Assembly (NCBI GenBank): GCA_018268575.1
Contig: JAFDWF010000057.1
Coordinates: 1-39,296 of the forward strand
Length of the DNA stretch: 39,296 bases
DNA from: Actinomycetota bacterium
Lineage (GTDB): Bacteria > Actinomycetota > Thermoleophilia > Solirubrobacterales > 70-9
Direction: 5' to 3'
Part shown: positions 16,229 to 25,302 of the stretch, piece after piece
How the letters are laid out: every line of letters begins with the position of its first letter
Position numbering within the stretch: the stretch's first letter is position 1
Made by a program: the position numbers and the translations under genes
The notes under the pieces: model-generated
What the model saw: only the letters and a program-made list of their open reading frames with translations
What the model was told of the DNA's origin: nothing
The model's database searches: none

Positions 16229-18391
16229 CTAGGCCTGGGCGCCGGCCAGCGCGTAGGCGGCGCGCAGCCCTTCGCCGAAGGCGCGGACGGCGTTCAGCTC
16301 GGCGGGGTTCTTGGCCCCGCCGACGACCCGGTGCGGGATCTCGAGCCGTTCGAGGAGCGGGCGGAGCTCGTCGCGGCGCTCCTGCCCCGCGGCGATGACG
16401 ACCGCATCGGCGGCGATTGCCTCCACGGTCCCGTCCTCGAGCCCGATCTCGATCCCGTCCGGGGTGATCTGACGGTAGGAGAGGCCGGTGCGCATCTCGA
16501 CGCCCGCACGCCTCAGTGCCTCGAGCCAGACCCAACGCGTCGTGATCCCGATCCCGCTGCCGATCCGCCCCGAGCGTCGCATGACCGTCACACGCGCCCC
16601 ATTACTCAGGCCTTTGCTGTGGAGAGAAACTCCCTCTATGCGGGAGTAAAGCTCCACAGGCGGACTCAACTGGTGGCGCTCGTAGAAATCGGCGGCGCTC
16701 GGACCGTGCGTGAGCAAATGCGCGAGGTCGACGCCGATGCCGCCGCCACCGACGATCGCGACCGAGCGCGCCTCGCCGAGGCCCGCCTCGAAGGCGGTGG
16801 CGTAGTCGACGACGTGGGGGAGATCGGCGCCGGGGATGTCGACGGCACGGGGATGGACGCCGGAGGCGAGGACGACGCCGACGCAGTCGGCGATCACGTC
16901 GGCGTCGTCCTCGCCCAGCTCGCGGCCGAGGTGAACGTGGACGCCGAGGCGCCGCAGCTCGGACTCGAAGTAGGAGATCGTCGCCCCGTAGTCCTCCTTG
17001 CCGGGGACCAGGCGAGCCCAGCGGAACTGGCCGCCCAGCTCCTCCCGCGCCTCGTAGAGGTGCACCTCGCCGCCGAGAGTTGCAAGCACGCGAGCCGCCT
17101 CCAACCCCGCGGGCCCGCCGCCGATGACCGCGTAGCCCCCCCGATCCCAGGTGCGTTCGCAGTTCCCCACAACAGTTGTGGGGAACTGCGAACGCACGGG
17201 GGGTGGGACGGGGAAGTCGACCTCGTAACCCGATCTCGGGTTGACCAGGCAGGAGACGTGGCCGCCGACCAACGACCTGTCGATGCACGCCTGATCGCAG
17301 CTGATGCACACGTTCACCGCGCCGCCTCCGCGTCCCTTCTCCACGATCCGAGGATCCGCCAGGAACGGCCGCGACATCGAAACCAGATCCACACCCCCCG
17401 CCGCAAGAATCGCCTCCGCGTCCCGCAACCGATTGACCCTGTTCCCCGCGATCACCGGCACCGCCGCCATAGCTGCCGAAGTGGCGGCGGTGCCGGTGAT
17501 CTCCGTCCCCGCGGTCTTTCCGCCACCGATCGCTGCCTTCAACCCTTCAGCCCAAGGCACGAACGCGCCGCTCGGCACCGCCCCCTGCACGGTCGGCACC
17601 GGCGCTTCGTGCCAGCCGACGCCGACGTTCAGGGCGTCGACCCCGGCCCCGACGAGCGCCTGCGCGAACGCCTCGACCTCCTCCCAAGGCCGCGACTCGG
17701 GCATCAGCTCCGCCCCGGTCATCCGGAAGAGGACCGGGAACACCTCGCCGACCGCCTCGCGCACCGCAGTCGCGACCTCGATCCCGAAACGCATCCGTCC
17801 CTCGGCGTCGCCGCCCCACGAATCATTCCGCCGGTTCGTCACCGGCGAGAGGAACTGGTCGACGAGGTAGCCCTCCGAGCCCATCACCTCGACCGCGGCG
17901 AACCCGAGCTCCCGCGCCAGCCGCGCCCCCGCGGCGAACTCCGCCACCACGTCCCAGACCTCGTCCTCGCCGAGCGCCCGCGGCTCGACCCGCGACACGC
18001 GGCTGGCGATCGCCGAAGGCGCGACCACCTCGCCGGGAGAGTCGGCGAGCGCGTAGCGCCCGGCGTGGAACAGCTGGAGGGCGATCCGCCCCTCGGTCCC
18101 CGCGGTCGCGCCCGCGACCTCCGCCAGCGCCCGCTTGGCCGCGTCAGCATCGAGCACGCCATAGCTCGCATCCGCCGCCCCGTCCGCCGACACCGCCCAG
18201 CCCCCGGTCACGATCAGGCCCGCTCCCCCCAGCGCCCGATCGCGGTAGAACGCCGCCAGCCGCGGTCCGGCGTCCTCGGCCCCCTCCAGGCCGAGGTGCA
18301 TCGAGCCCATCACGATCCGATGGGGGAGAGTCAGCCCCCCGATCTCGATCGGGGTGAAGATGTGGTCGAGCGAGCCGCTCGGCTCAGGCAT
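16229..18391 (-). CDS. FMN/4Fe-4S/FAD NADH:flavin oxidoreductase (2,4-dienoyl-CoA reductase/AnsM-like) with two in-frame palindromes
   Basis: A 720-residue old-yellow-enzyme-type reductase. Residues 1-350 form the FMN TIM barrel. A 4Fe-4S cluster motif lies near residues 360-380 ([12 protein letters not shown] and a fourth Cys in HVSCLVNP). An FAD domain begins at [16 protein letters not shown] and a nucleotide-binding half at [15 protein letters not shown]. It would reduce a conjugated enoyl- or dienoyl-CoA. Last gene of the four-gene operon; its ATG overlaps the SDR stop by 8 nt. Two palindromic elements are translated in frame, at about residues 398-413 (between Fe-S and FAD parts) and 577-591. 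The protein is about 45 residues longer than E. coli FadH (672), in keeping with insertions. Confidence 0.85.
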   Translation of the reverse strand: MPEPSGSLDHIFTPIEIGGLTLPHRIVMGSMHLGLEGAEDAGPRLAAFYRDRALGGAGLIVTGGWAVSADGAADASYGVLDADAAKRALAEVAGATAGTEGRIALQLFHAGRYALADSPGEVVAPSAIASRVSRVEPRALGEDEVWDVVAEFAAGARLARELGFAAVEVMGSEGYLVDQFLSPVTNRRNDSWGGDAEGRMRFGIEVATAVREAVGEVFPVLFRMTGAELMPESRPWEEVEAFAQALVGAGVDALNVGVGWHEAPVPTVQGAVPSGAFVPWAEGLKAAIGGGKTAGTEITGTAATSAAMAAVPVIAGNRVNRLRDAEAILAAGGVDLVSMSRPFLADPRIVEKGRGGGAVNVCISCDQACIDRSLVGGHVSCLVNPRSGYEVDFPVPPPVRSQFPTTVVGNCERTWDRGGYAVIGGGPAGLEAARVLATLGGEVHLYEAREELGGQFRWARLVPGKEDYGATISYFESELRRLGVHVHLGRELGEDDADVIADCVGVVLASGVHPRAVDIPGADLPHVVDYATAFEAGLGEARSVAIVGGGGIGVDLAHLLTHGPSAADFYERHQLSPPVELYSRIEGVSLHSKGLSNGARVTVMRRSGRIGSGIGITTRWVWLEALRRAGVEMRTGLSYRQITPDGIEIGLEDGTVEAIAADAVVIAAGQERRDELRPLLERLEIPHRVVGGAKNPAELNAVRAFGEGLRAAYALAGAQA
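16617..16659. repeat. Type C hairpin inside the oxidoreductase gene
   Basis: CTGTGGAG pairs with CTCCACAG, and CTCCC with GGGAG, separated by a small internal loop. It is translated in frame on the minus strand as [14 protein letters not shown]. The arm resembles that of the hairpin at 28797-28837. Confidence 0.65.
17151..17197. repeat. Type A hairpin, copy A3, inside the oxidoreductase gene
   Basis: Perfect 23-bp arms (17151-17173 and 17175-17197) around a single base. The arm contains GTTCGCAGTT as in copies A1 and A4. Translated in frame on the minus strand as [16 protein letters not shown], directly before the FAD-binding strand. Confidence 0.9.
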
Positions 18392-19238
18392 CCCGCTCGG
18401 GCAGCCGCAGCGCCTCGCCGGCGTCGTCGAAGAAGGGCGGGGCGATGATCGTCAGGCCGCCGTCGACCACCAGCGACTGCCCGGTGATGTACTCGGAGCG
18501 CGGTTCGAGCAGGAACTCGACCGTGTCGGCGACCTCCTTCACCGTCCCCATCCGCCGCTTCGGGATCTTCGGCAGCACCTTCTCGTGCAGGTCGGGCATC
18601 CCGTCGACGCCGTAGAAGTAGGCGCTCGAATCGCTCTCGATGATCCCGCCGTTGACCGCGTTGACGTTGATCCCGAGCGGCGCGAACTCGATCGCCATGT
18701 AGCGCACGTAGGCCTCCAGGGCGGCCTTCGCGGCACCGAGGTTGGCGTAGGTCGGGTAGGCGCGGATCGAGCCGTAGCTCGACAGCGTGACGATCCGCCC
18801 GCCGCCCGCCATCAGGTCCACCGCCCGCTGCGCGCCGAGCACGAAGGAGCGGATGTTCATCGCGTAGGAGCGGTCCAGGTGGTGCAGCTTCAGGTCCTTG
18901 ATCAGCTTGAAGCTCGACGCCGCCGCGTTGTCGACGAAGTAGTCGAGCCGGCCGAACTCCTCGCCCGCCGCGTCGAAGAGGCGGTCGATCTCCTCGGGCG
19001 ACTCCATGTCGGCCTGCACTGCGATCGCGCGCCCGCCGCGCTCCTGCACCCCGGCGACGACCTCCTGCGCCAGCTCCTCGTTGACCTTGTAGTTGACGAC
19101 CACGGAGCCCCCCTGGTCGGCGAGCGAGAGCGCCAGCGTGCGGCCGATCCCGCGCGAGCTCCCGGTTATGAGCGCGACCTTGCCGGCCGCGTAGCCGTTG
19201 CCGGCGGGCGTGCCGCCCGCCGCTCCGTCTCCGGCCAT
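18384..19238 (-). CDS. SDR enoyl reductase, FabL-like (candidate ChcA/AnsK-type enoyl-CoA reductase)
   Basis: A 284-residue short-chain dehydrogenase/reductase. The cofactor motif is [11 protein letters not shown] near residue 25. The active site is YANLGAAK, a Tyr-x6-Lys spacing typical of enoyl-ACP reductases and unlike the Tyr-x3-Lys of ordinary SDRs. [20 protein letters not shown] and the later VDTVEFL/VDGG-like end resemble Bacillus FabL. It therefore likely reduces an enoyl thioester with NAD(P)H; in this operon a cyclohexenylcarbonyl-CoA is the likely substrate (inference). Its start overlaps the ACAD stop (TGATG) and its stop overlaps the next start (ATGCCTGA). Confidence 0.85.
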   Translation of the reverse strand: MAGDGAAGGTPAGNGYAAGKVALITGSSRGIGRTLALSLADQGGSVVVNYKVNEELAQEVVAGVQERGGRAIAVQADMESPEEIDRLFDAAGEEFGRLDYFVDNAAASSFKLIKDLKLHHLDRSYAMNIRSFVLGAQRAVDLMAGGGRIVTLSSYGSIRAYPTYANLGAAKAALEAYVRYMAIEFAPLGINVNAVNGGIIESDSSAYFYGVDGMPDLHEKVLPKIPKRRMGTVKEVADTVEFLLEPRSEYITGQSLVVDGGLTIIAPPFFDDAGEALRLPERDA

Positions 19239-20440
19239 CAGCCGAGCTCCCGCTCGGCGATCGAGGCGTGCACGGGGGCGAAGACCTCCCGCGCGATGAT
19301 CGTCTTCTGGATCTCGTTGGTGCCCTCCTCGAAGCGCTGCGCCCGCGCGTCGCGGTAGACCCGCTCGATCGGCGAGGAGGCCCAGAAGCCGATCCCCCCG
19401 TGTGCCTGCAGCGCCTTATCGGTCACCCGCGTGAGCATGTCGACGGCGGTCAGCTTCGCCATCGAGGAGAGGATCGCCGCGTCGGCCTGACCCGCCTCCC
19501 AGCGCCGCGCCGCGTGCAGGGTCAGCTGGCGCGAGGCTTCGATGTCGGCGGCGTTCTCGGCGAGGGCGAAGGAGATCGCCTGGCGCTGGGAGAGCGGCTT
19601 GCCGAAGGTGACCCGCTGCGCGGCATGCTCGGCGGCCAGCTCCTGGGCCCGCCGCGCCAGCCCGACGCAGGTCATCGCGACGGCGATCCGGCTCGGGGTG
19701 AGGAAGCCGCCGAAGGCGACCAGCAGCCCTTTGCCCTCCTCGCCGAGCGTGTCGGTCACCGGCACCGGGGCGCGATCGAAGACCAGGTGCGCGTGATCGG
19801 TCCCGCGCACGCCGAGCGACTCGCCCATGTCCTCGACCTGCACGTTCGGCGTCTCGCGGTCGACCAGCAGGGCGACGGTCCCCTCGGCGCCCTTCGTCCC
19901 CGCCAGCCGGGCGAAGAGCAGCCAGCGATCGCAGCTGACCCCGAAGGTGATCAGGTGCTTCTCGCCGGAGAGGTAGTAGGTGTCGCCCTCGCGCTCGACC
20001 GCGCAGCGCAGGTCGGCGCCGGTCCCGGCGGTCGGCTCGGTCAGCGTGAAGGCGACGGTGAGGTCGCCGGTCACCGCGGGCATCACGTAATCGCGCCGCT
20101 GCTCCTCGGTCGCGAACTGGTCGACCGAGCGCCACACCCCGTTGGCCACGTGGACGATCATCCGCAGCGAGGCGTGCGACATCGAGAAGAGCTCCAGCAG
20201 CTCCAGGTAGCGGGAGAAGGGGATGCCGCGGCCGCCGTACTCGACCGGCCCGGCCAGCGAGAGGTAGCCGCGCTCCTTCAGCTCGGTCCGCAGCTCGGCC
20301 GGCACCGCCCGATCGGCCTCGATCCGCCGCGTCCACTCCTCGCCCTCCTCGGCGACGTAGGCGGCGATCTCCCCCTTCAGCTCTTCGAAGCCCGACTCGT
20401 CGAAGGTCTCGGGCAGGGGGATCGCGGCTTGCGGGGTCAT
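19238..20440 (-). CDS. Acyl-CoA dehydrogenase
   Basis: A 400-residue FAD enzyme of the ACAD family. Visible motifs are the FAD/substrate segment [16 protein letters not shown], the [16 protein letters not shown] helix, [24 protein letters not shown] and the C-terminal EGTNEIQK, in which the Glu is the usual catalytic base in short/medium-chain enzymes. In a cyclohexanecarboxyl-CoA pathway it would correspond to the AnsL-type step, interconverting ring enoyl-CoA species (inference). The ATG overlaps the stop of the EPSPS-ligase gene (ATGA), so translation is coupled. Confidence 0.85.
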   Translation of the reverse strand: MTPQAAIPLPETFDESGFEELKGEIAAYVAEEGEEWTRRIEADRAVPAELRTELKERGYLSLAGPVEYGGRGIPFSRYLELLELFSMSHASLRMIVHVANGVWRSVDQFATEEQRRDYVMPAVTGDLTVAFTLTEPTAGTGADLRCAVEREGDTYYLSGEKHLITFGVSCDRWLLFARLAGTKGAEGTVALLVDRETPNVQVEDMGESLGVRGTDHAHLVFDRAPVPVTDTLGEEGKGLLVAFGGFLTPSRIAVAMTCVGLARRAQELAAEHAAQRVTFGKPLSQRQAISFALAENAADIEASRQLTLHAARRWEAGQADAAILSSMAKLTAVDMLTRVTDKALQAHGGIGFWASSPIERVYRDARAQRFEEGTNEIQKTIIAREVFAPVHASIAERELG

Positions 20441-23400
20441 CGGACGGGCTCCTTGTCGGTCGGTTGCGGCTCCGGCCGGAGCCCCTTCGCCCGCTCGCGC
20501 AGGACGAACTTCTGGATCTTTCCACTCGGCGTGCGGGGCATCGCGTCGACGACCTCGACCCGCTCCGGCCAGTAATGCTTCGACATCTCGGCCGCGTCGA
20601 GGTGCTCGCGCGCCTCGGCGAGGCCGAACTCGCCCGCGAAGTCGGGATCGCGGACGACGAAGGCGCAGGCGCGCTCGCCGAGCCGCTCGTCGGGCATCGC
20701 CACGATCGCCACCTCGGCCACCGCCGGGTGCTCGTGCAGCAGCTGCTCGATCTCCGCCACCGGCACCTTCTCGCCGCCCCGGTTGACGATGTCCTTGACC
20801 CGGCCGGTCAGCCGCAGGAAGCCGTCGGCGTCGATCGTCGCCAGGTCGCCGGTCCGGTACCAGCCGTCGGCGGTGATCGCCGCCGCGGTCAGGTCGGGAC
20901 GGTCGAGGTAGCGCTCGAAGAGGCAGCGCGAGGTGACCTGGAAGTTGCCCTCCTCGCCGGGGCCGAGCACGCGGTCTTCGTCGTCGACGATGCGGATCCG
21001 GGTACCGGCGAGCGCCCGGCCGTCGCTGCCCCAGACCTTCTCCGGGTCGTCGCCGGGGGCGGCGAGGGCGCCGAGGCAGGACTCGGTCGAGCCCCAGGCG
21101 CCGCAGACCGAGGCGGAGAGGACGCGGGTGGCGCGCTCAGCCAGCGCCCGCGGCACGGCGGCGCCGGTGACGACGAAGATCCGCAGCGCCGGTGGCGCCA
21201 CCTCCTCGCCCGCCTCGATCACCCGCACCAGGTCGGCGAGGAACGGCGTCGCCGCCTGCACGAAGGTGCCATCCCACTGGCGCAGCGCCGCGGCACCGCG
21301 GCGGGCGTCCCAGACGTCCTGGACCACCTGGGTCGAGCCGAGCGCGAAGCTCAGCCACATCCCGTAGAGGAGCCCGGTCTGGTGGGCGAGCGGGGTGGGG
21401 ATGAAGATCGTGTCGTCGCGGCCGAGGCCGAGGTGCTCGACCTCCATCATCGCCGCCCGGGTGAGCGCGTCGTAGCGGTGGAGGACGCCTTTCGGCTCGC
21501 CGGTCGAGCCGGAGGTGAAGAAGAGCTGGGAGAGGGCGGTGGGACCGGGTTTGCGCGCCGCGATCGCGTCCGCGTCGGGCTCCTGGCCGGCGACCGCGGC
21601 GGCGAAATCGTGCCAGCGCGCGCCGCCGGTCTCGGGGAGCGCCGGGGCGCCGTCGCCGCCGACGACGAGCACGTGCTCGACCGGAAGGGGGCCATCCCCG
21701 TTGGGAGCAGTCAGCATCGCCGCGACCTCCTTCGCGTGCTCCCGTCCGCGGAACTCATCCGCGACGACCAGCACGCGCGCCTTCGACCGCCGCAGCGCAA
21801 AGCCGATCTCGCGCTCGCGGAAGATCGGCATCAGGGCGCAGCAGATCGCCCCGGCCTTCATGCAGGCCAGGGTCAGGATCACGAACTCGCCCCAGTTGGG
21901 CAGCTGGTAGGCGACGGTCTCGCCCGGCTCGACCCCGAGCTCGAGCAGCAGCGACGCCGCCTTGTCGGCCTCGCGGTCGAGCTCCTTCCAGCTCCACACC
22001 CGGGTGCCGCCCGCGCGCACGTCGACCACCGCGTCCTCGGCCGGCCGCTCGCGGGCCCAGCGCCCGACCCAGTCGACGATCGGGATCTCCGCCGCCTGGT
22101 CGATCGCGATCGACTCCGCGGCGCGCTGGCCCTCGCCGGCACCCGCCCCCACCGGCACGCCCACGGCGGAGCGCTCGCGGTCGTCCTCGATCGAGAGGTC
22201 GAGCCCGATCGCCCGCATGTCGTCGAGGAAGCCGGGATAGGAGATCCGGTAGGCGTTCGGGTAGGTGAGCGAGCTCTCCCCGCGCGCCCGCGAGGCGGCG
22301 ACGGCGAGCGCCATGTGCACGCGGTGGTCGTTGAAGCTCGAGAGCGGCGAGCCGCTCAGCTCGCCGGCGATCCCGCGCACGACCAGCTCGTCGCCGCTCT
22401 CTTCGACATCGCCGCCCATCCGGTTCAGCTGCAGCATCGAGACGACCCGGTCGGACTCCTTCAGCCGCACGTGGGCGACGTTGGAGAAGCGCGTCTCGCC
22501 CTCGGCGAACTGGCCCATGGTGGAGAGCACCGGCAGCATGTCGGGCATCGGCCGGCAGTCGATCTCGACCCCGCGCAGCCGCACCCCGTCGTGGCGCACC
22601 CGCACCCCGCCCGCGGCCCGGTCGAGCTCCATCGGCAGGCCCATCTCGGCAACCACGTCGAGGAAGTGGGCCTCGGGATGGTCGACCGCGGCGCCGTCGA
22701 TCTCGCCGACCCCGCGGAAGAAGACGTCGGCGGGGTGGACCCCGGTGGCGGCGAGGCCGAAGGCGAGCGAGCCGATGTCGGGGGGGAGGGTGATCTCGGC
22801 CGGGTGGGCGACCTGGTTCGGCTCGATCTCGAAGCGGCGCCAGTCGTCCGCCACGTCGACCTCGAGGCCGAAGTCCCGCATCATGCTCACGGTCAGCTCG
22901 ACGTAGGGCTGCTCGTTCAGGGTGCCCTCGACCTCGATCGTGGTCGGGCCGGAGGCGAAGGGGGCGAGGATCAGGAGGCCGGAGATCCACTGGCTGAGCG
23001 TCCCCGCGATCGCTACCCGGCCGCCCCGCGGGCGCCGCGGTGAGACCGCGATCGGCGGCGTCGCGTTGGCCGAGGAGAGCTCCACCCCGATCGTCCCGAG
23101 CGCCTCCAGCAGCGGTCCGACCGGGCGCCGCTGGAAGTACTTCTGACCGGTGATCGTCACCGGCGCGTCGGCCAGCGAGGCGAGCCCGAGCATGAAGTAG
23201 AGGGTGGTCCCGGAGGAGCCGACCGAGACGGCGTCGCGGAGCGGCCGGTAGGGGAGGCCGCCGCGGACGAGGAAGCCGTCCTCGGTCGTTTCGACCTGGG
23301 TCCCGAGGCCGGTCAATACCTCGATCGTCGACTGCACGTGGCGCGCGGCGACCCCGCCCTTTACGCGGCTCTCACCCTCGGCCAGCGACGCCAGCATCAG

Positions 23401-23484
23401 CGCCCGGTGGGCGTGGTACTTGGACGCGGGGACCGAGATCTCACCTTGCAGGCGTCCCGATGTTTCCCGAACATAGAGGTGCAC
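20437..23484 (-). CDS. Fusion protein: divergent EPSP synthase domain + AMP-forming acyl-CoA ligase
   Basis: A 1015-residue two-enzyme fusion. Residues 1 to about 435 form an EPSP-synthase fold (VPASKYHAHRALMLASL, QRRPVG, MPDMLPVLSTMGQFAEGE, LKESDR, NDHRVHMAL). By manual alignment to E. coli AroA several ligands differ (Ser23 to Tyr, Asn94 to Ser, Arg100 to Tyr, Lys411 to Arg), while Lys22, Arg27, Asp313, Glu341 and Arg386 are kept. A Gly/Ala/Glu linker follows. Residues about 455-1010 form an adenylating ligase: LFFTSGSTGEPKG near 656, YRTGDLATID, GRVKDIVNRGGEKV near 890 and catalytic Lys in PRTPSGKIQKF near 985. First gene of the operon; GTG start with TACGTT 7 nt upstream. Confidence 0.85.
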   Translation of the reverse strand: MHLYVRETSGRLQGEISVPASKYHAHRALMLASLAEGESRVKGGVAARHVQSTIEVLTGLGTQVETTEDGFLVRGGLPYRPLRDAVSVGSSGTTLYFMLGLASLADAPVTITGQKYFQRRPVGPLLEALGTIGVELSSANATPPIAVSPRRPRGGRVAIAGTLSQWISGLLILAPFASGPTTIEVEGTLNEQPYVELTVSMMRDFGLEVDVADDWRRFEIEPNQVAHPAEITLPPDIGSLAFGLAATGVHPADVFFRGVGEIDGAAVDHPEAHFLDVVAEMGLPMELDRAAGGVRVRHDGVRLRGVEIDCRPMPDMLPVLSTMGQFAEGETRFSNVAHVRLKESDRVVSMLQLNRMGGDVEESGDELVVRGIAGELSGSPLSSFNDHRVHMALAVAASRARGESSLTYPNAYRISYPGFLDDMRAIGLDLSIEDDRERSAVGVPVGAGAGEGQRAAESIAIDQAAEIPIVDWVGRWARERPAEDAVVDVRAGGTRVWSWKELDREADKAASLLLELGVEPGETVAYQLPNWGEFVILTLACMKAGAICCALMPIFREREIGFALRRSKARVLVVADEFRGREHAKEVAAMLTAPNGDGPLPVEHVLVVGGDGAPALPETGGARWHDFAAAVAGQEPDADAIAARKPGPTALSQLFFTSGSTGEPKGVLHRYDALTRAAMMEVEHLGLGRDDTIFIPTPLAHQTGLLYGMWLSFALGSTQVVQDVWDARRGAAALRQWDGTFVQAATPFLADLVRVIEAGEEVAPPALRIFVVTGAAVPRALAERATRVLSASVCGAWGSTESCLGALAAPGDDPEKVWGSDGRALAGTRIRIVDDEDRVLGPGEEGNFQVTSRCLFERYLDRPDLTAAAITADGWYRTGDLATIDADGFLRLTGRVKDIVNRGGEKVPVAEIEQLLHEHPAVAEVAIVAMPDERLGERACAFVVRDPDFAGEFGLAEAREHLDAAEMSKHYWPERVEVVDAMPRTPSGKIQKFVLRERAKGLRPEPQPTDKEPVR

Positions 23485-23491
23485 TCATTGG

Positions 23492-23497
23492 AACGTA
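23492..23497 (-). promoter_or_regulatory. -10 element for the leaderless EPSPS-ligase operon
   Basis: On the minus strand TACGTT ends 7 nt before the GTG at 23484. The 23485-23588 gap also holds the ketosynthase promoter on the other strand (GATAAT, 23573-23578). Confidence 0.5.
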
Positions 23498-23588
23498 TAT
23501 GTAGTGCCAGTCGGCAGGCGGCCCGCGTACCCCGATCAGGCGGGGTGAGCGGCCCCTTGCCGGGGGAACCGCGATAATCGGTAAAGCG

Positions 23589-23615
23589 ATGAACGCCTGG
23601 TGCCGTCCGCAGTGA
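23589..23615 (+). CDS. Eight-codon leader ORF before the ketosynthase
   Basis: ATG plus seven codons (MNAWCRPQ), then TGA overlapping a GTG as GTGA (23612-23615). A GATAAT box ends 10 nt before the ATG. The arrangement repeats the leader seen at 6975-7007. Function is inferred only from position. Confidence 0.3.
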   Translation: MNAWCRPQ

Positions 23616-24853
23616 ATCCAGCAGGGGGGGACCCAGTGGTCACCGGGCTCGGCGCGCTCACCCCGGTGGGGTTGGACGCACCGTCGACCTGGAGCGCGCT
23701 CGTGGCCGGGCAGTCGGGGATCGGCCCGATCACCCAATTCGACGCCTCCGGCCTGGCGACGCGGATCGCCGGCGAGGTCTCGGGGTTCGATCCGGTGGAG
23801 GTGCTGGGGGCGAAGCGGGCGCACCGCACGGCGCGCTTCTCGCAGCTGGCGATCGCGGCCTCGCGCGAGGCGGTCGCCGACGCGGGCCTCGACGTCGCCG
23901 CCGAGGCCGACCGGATCGGCGTCGCGATCGGCAGCGCCGTCGCCGGGACGCCGGAGACCGAGAGCAACGTGCGGGCGCTGGTCGACGAGGGCCCGCGCGC
24001 GGTCAGCCCCTTCTACGTCGCCTCGACGATCCTCAACATGGCCAGCTGCGAGGTGGCGATCGACCTCGGCGCCCACGGCCCGGTGACGGCGAGCGCCCTC
24101 GCCTGCGCGACCGGCACCTACGCGTTGCTGGAGGCGCGCCGGATCATCCTCGCCAGGGAGGCCGACGTGGTGATCGCGGGCGGGGCGGACGCGGGGATCA
24201 ATGAAGCGGTGATCGCCGGCCTCTCCAACATGGGACCGCTGTCGGAGCGCAACGACGACCCGCCCGGCGCCAGTCGCCCCTTCGACTCCGACCGCGACGG
24301 CTTCGTCTTCGGCGAGGGCGCGGTGGTGATGGTGGTCGAGTCGGCCGCGCACGCCGCCGCCCGCGGCGCAACCCCCTACGGGGCGATCGCCGGCGGCGCC
24401 CTCACCTCCGACGCCTTCCACATGAGCGCGCCGGAGCCGAGCGGCGACTACGCGGCGGCGGCGATCAAGCTGGCGCTGGAGCGAGCCGGGATCGCACCGG
24501 AGGAGCTCGGCTACATCTGCGCCCACGGCACCGCGACGCGCGCCAACGATGCCTCGGAGAGCCGCGCGATCCGCGCCGCTCTCGGCGACGCTGCCGACAC
24601 CATCCCGGTTAGCTCCCCCAAGTCGATGGTCGGCCACCTGATCGCCGCGGCCGGAGCCCTCGCCGCGATGGTCTGCCTGCTCGGCATGCGCGACGGCGTC
24701 CTGCCGCCGACGATCAACCTCACCAACCCCGATCCCGACTGCGATCTCGACCACATCCCCCTGACCGCCCGCGACGCCGAGGCGACCACCGCGATCGCCA
24801 ACGCCTTCGGCTTCGGCGGCCAGAACTGCGTCGCCGCCTTCCGCCGCGGTTAG
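23612..24853 (+). CDS. Beta-ketoacyl-ACP synthase II (FabF-like)
   Basis: A 413-residue condensing enzyme (417 from GTG 23600). The catalytic triad is visible: Cys in SALACATG near residue 164, His in CAHGTATRAND near 303 and His in SMVGHLIAAAG near 340. VVTGLGALTPVG opens the fold and AFGFGGQN closes it. It elongates acyl-ACP with malonyl-ACP. The gene diverges from the EPSPS-ligase operon across about 100 bp, and no other fatty-acid synthase gene is near. I infer that it serves the product of that operon, either in chain elongation or as a dedicated synthase. GTG 23612 is preferred because it overlaps the leader stop. Confidence 0.85.
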   Translation: MNPAGGDPVVTGLGALTPVGLDAPSTWSALVAGQSGIGPITQFDASGLATRIAGEVSGFDPVEVLGAKRAHRTARFSQLAIAASREAVADAGLDVAAEADRIGVAIGSAVAGTPETESNVRALVDEGPRAVSPFYVASTILNMASCEVAIDLGAHGPVTASALACATGTYALLEARRIILAREADVVIAGGADAGINEAVIAGLSNMGPLSERNDDPPGASRPFDSDRDGFVFGEGAVVMVVESAAHAAARGATPYGAIAGGALTSDAFHMSAPEPSGDYAAAAIKLALERAGIAPEELGYICAHGTATRANDASESRAIRAALGDAADTIPVSSPKSMVGHLIAAAGALAAMVCLLGMRDGVLPPTINLTNPDPDCDLDHIPLTARDAEATTAIANAFGFGGQNCVAAFRRG

Positions 24854-25146
24854 TGGGAGTGGCCGCCGCTCAGCCGCGGCAGCTCCGGCGGGCTGGAGAC
24901 CACGAACCTTCCCGGGCCGCTCGCGTCGGGTTCCCAGAGGATCCCCTCGAGCAGGGTCTCGACGGGAACGTCGAGCGCCCCGGCGAGTCGCACCAGGGTC
25001 TCCAGCAAGGGCTGGCGTCGTCCACCCTCGAGCAGGCTGATCTGCGTGCGGTGGATCCCCGCGCCCTCGGCGAGGTTCTCCTGGCTCAGCTTCCTTGCCT
25101 GTCGAATGCGTAAGAGGTTCTCCCCGAACCTCTCTGATGGATTCAT
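24850..25146 (-). CDS. Small XRE-family HTH protein
   Basis: A 98-residue protein with an XRE helix-turn-helix at residues about 8-65 (RKLSQENLAEGAGIHRTQIS, then LLEGGRRQPLLETLVRLAGA). The tail contains VPVETLLEGILWEPD and ends HSH. It is a paralog of the protein at 26461-26709, with which it shares the QPL...LAGAL-VPV-TL pattern. It diverges from the MbcA-like gene at 25303 across 156 bp, and its end overlaps the ketosynthase end by 4 bp. It could regulate the neighbouring HEPN module. An AATCCT box lies 6 nt before the ATG. Confidence 0.8.
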   Translation of the reverse strand: MNPSERFGENLLRIRQARKLSQENLAEGAGIHRTQISLLEGGRRQPLLETLVRLAGALDVPVETLLEGILWEPDASGPGRFVVSSPPELPRLSGGHSH

Positions 25147-25302
25147 CTTTCAAGGATTTTCCGCTTGGGATGGACGATCAACAGCGAGGAGCCAGCGATG
25201 TTCCGCTAGCGTGCCCCGAAATTCACTGTCTGCATTACACTCCGCGGATCGGACGACTCCTATATCGCCCAGAAAGCAGCTAAACCCGGCCTTGCGGTTG
25301 CT

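Noticed and set aside
20464..23043. Long plus-strand frame opposite the EPSPS-ligase gene
   Set aside because: Antisense to a clear two-domain enzyme; low-complexity Arg/Gly/His composition.
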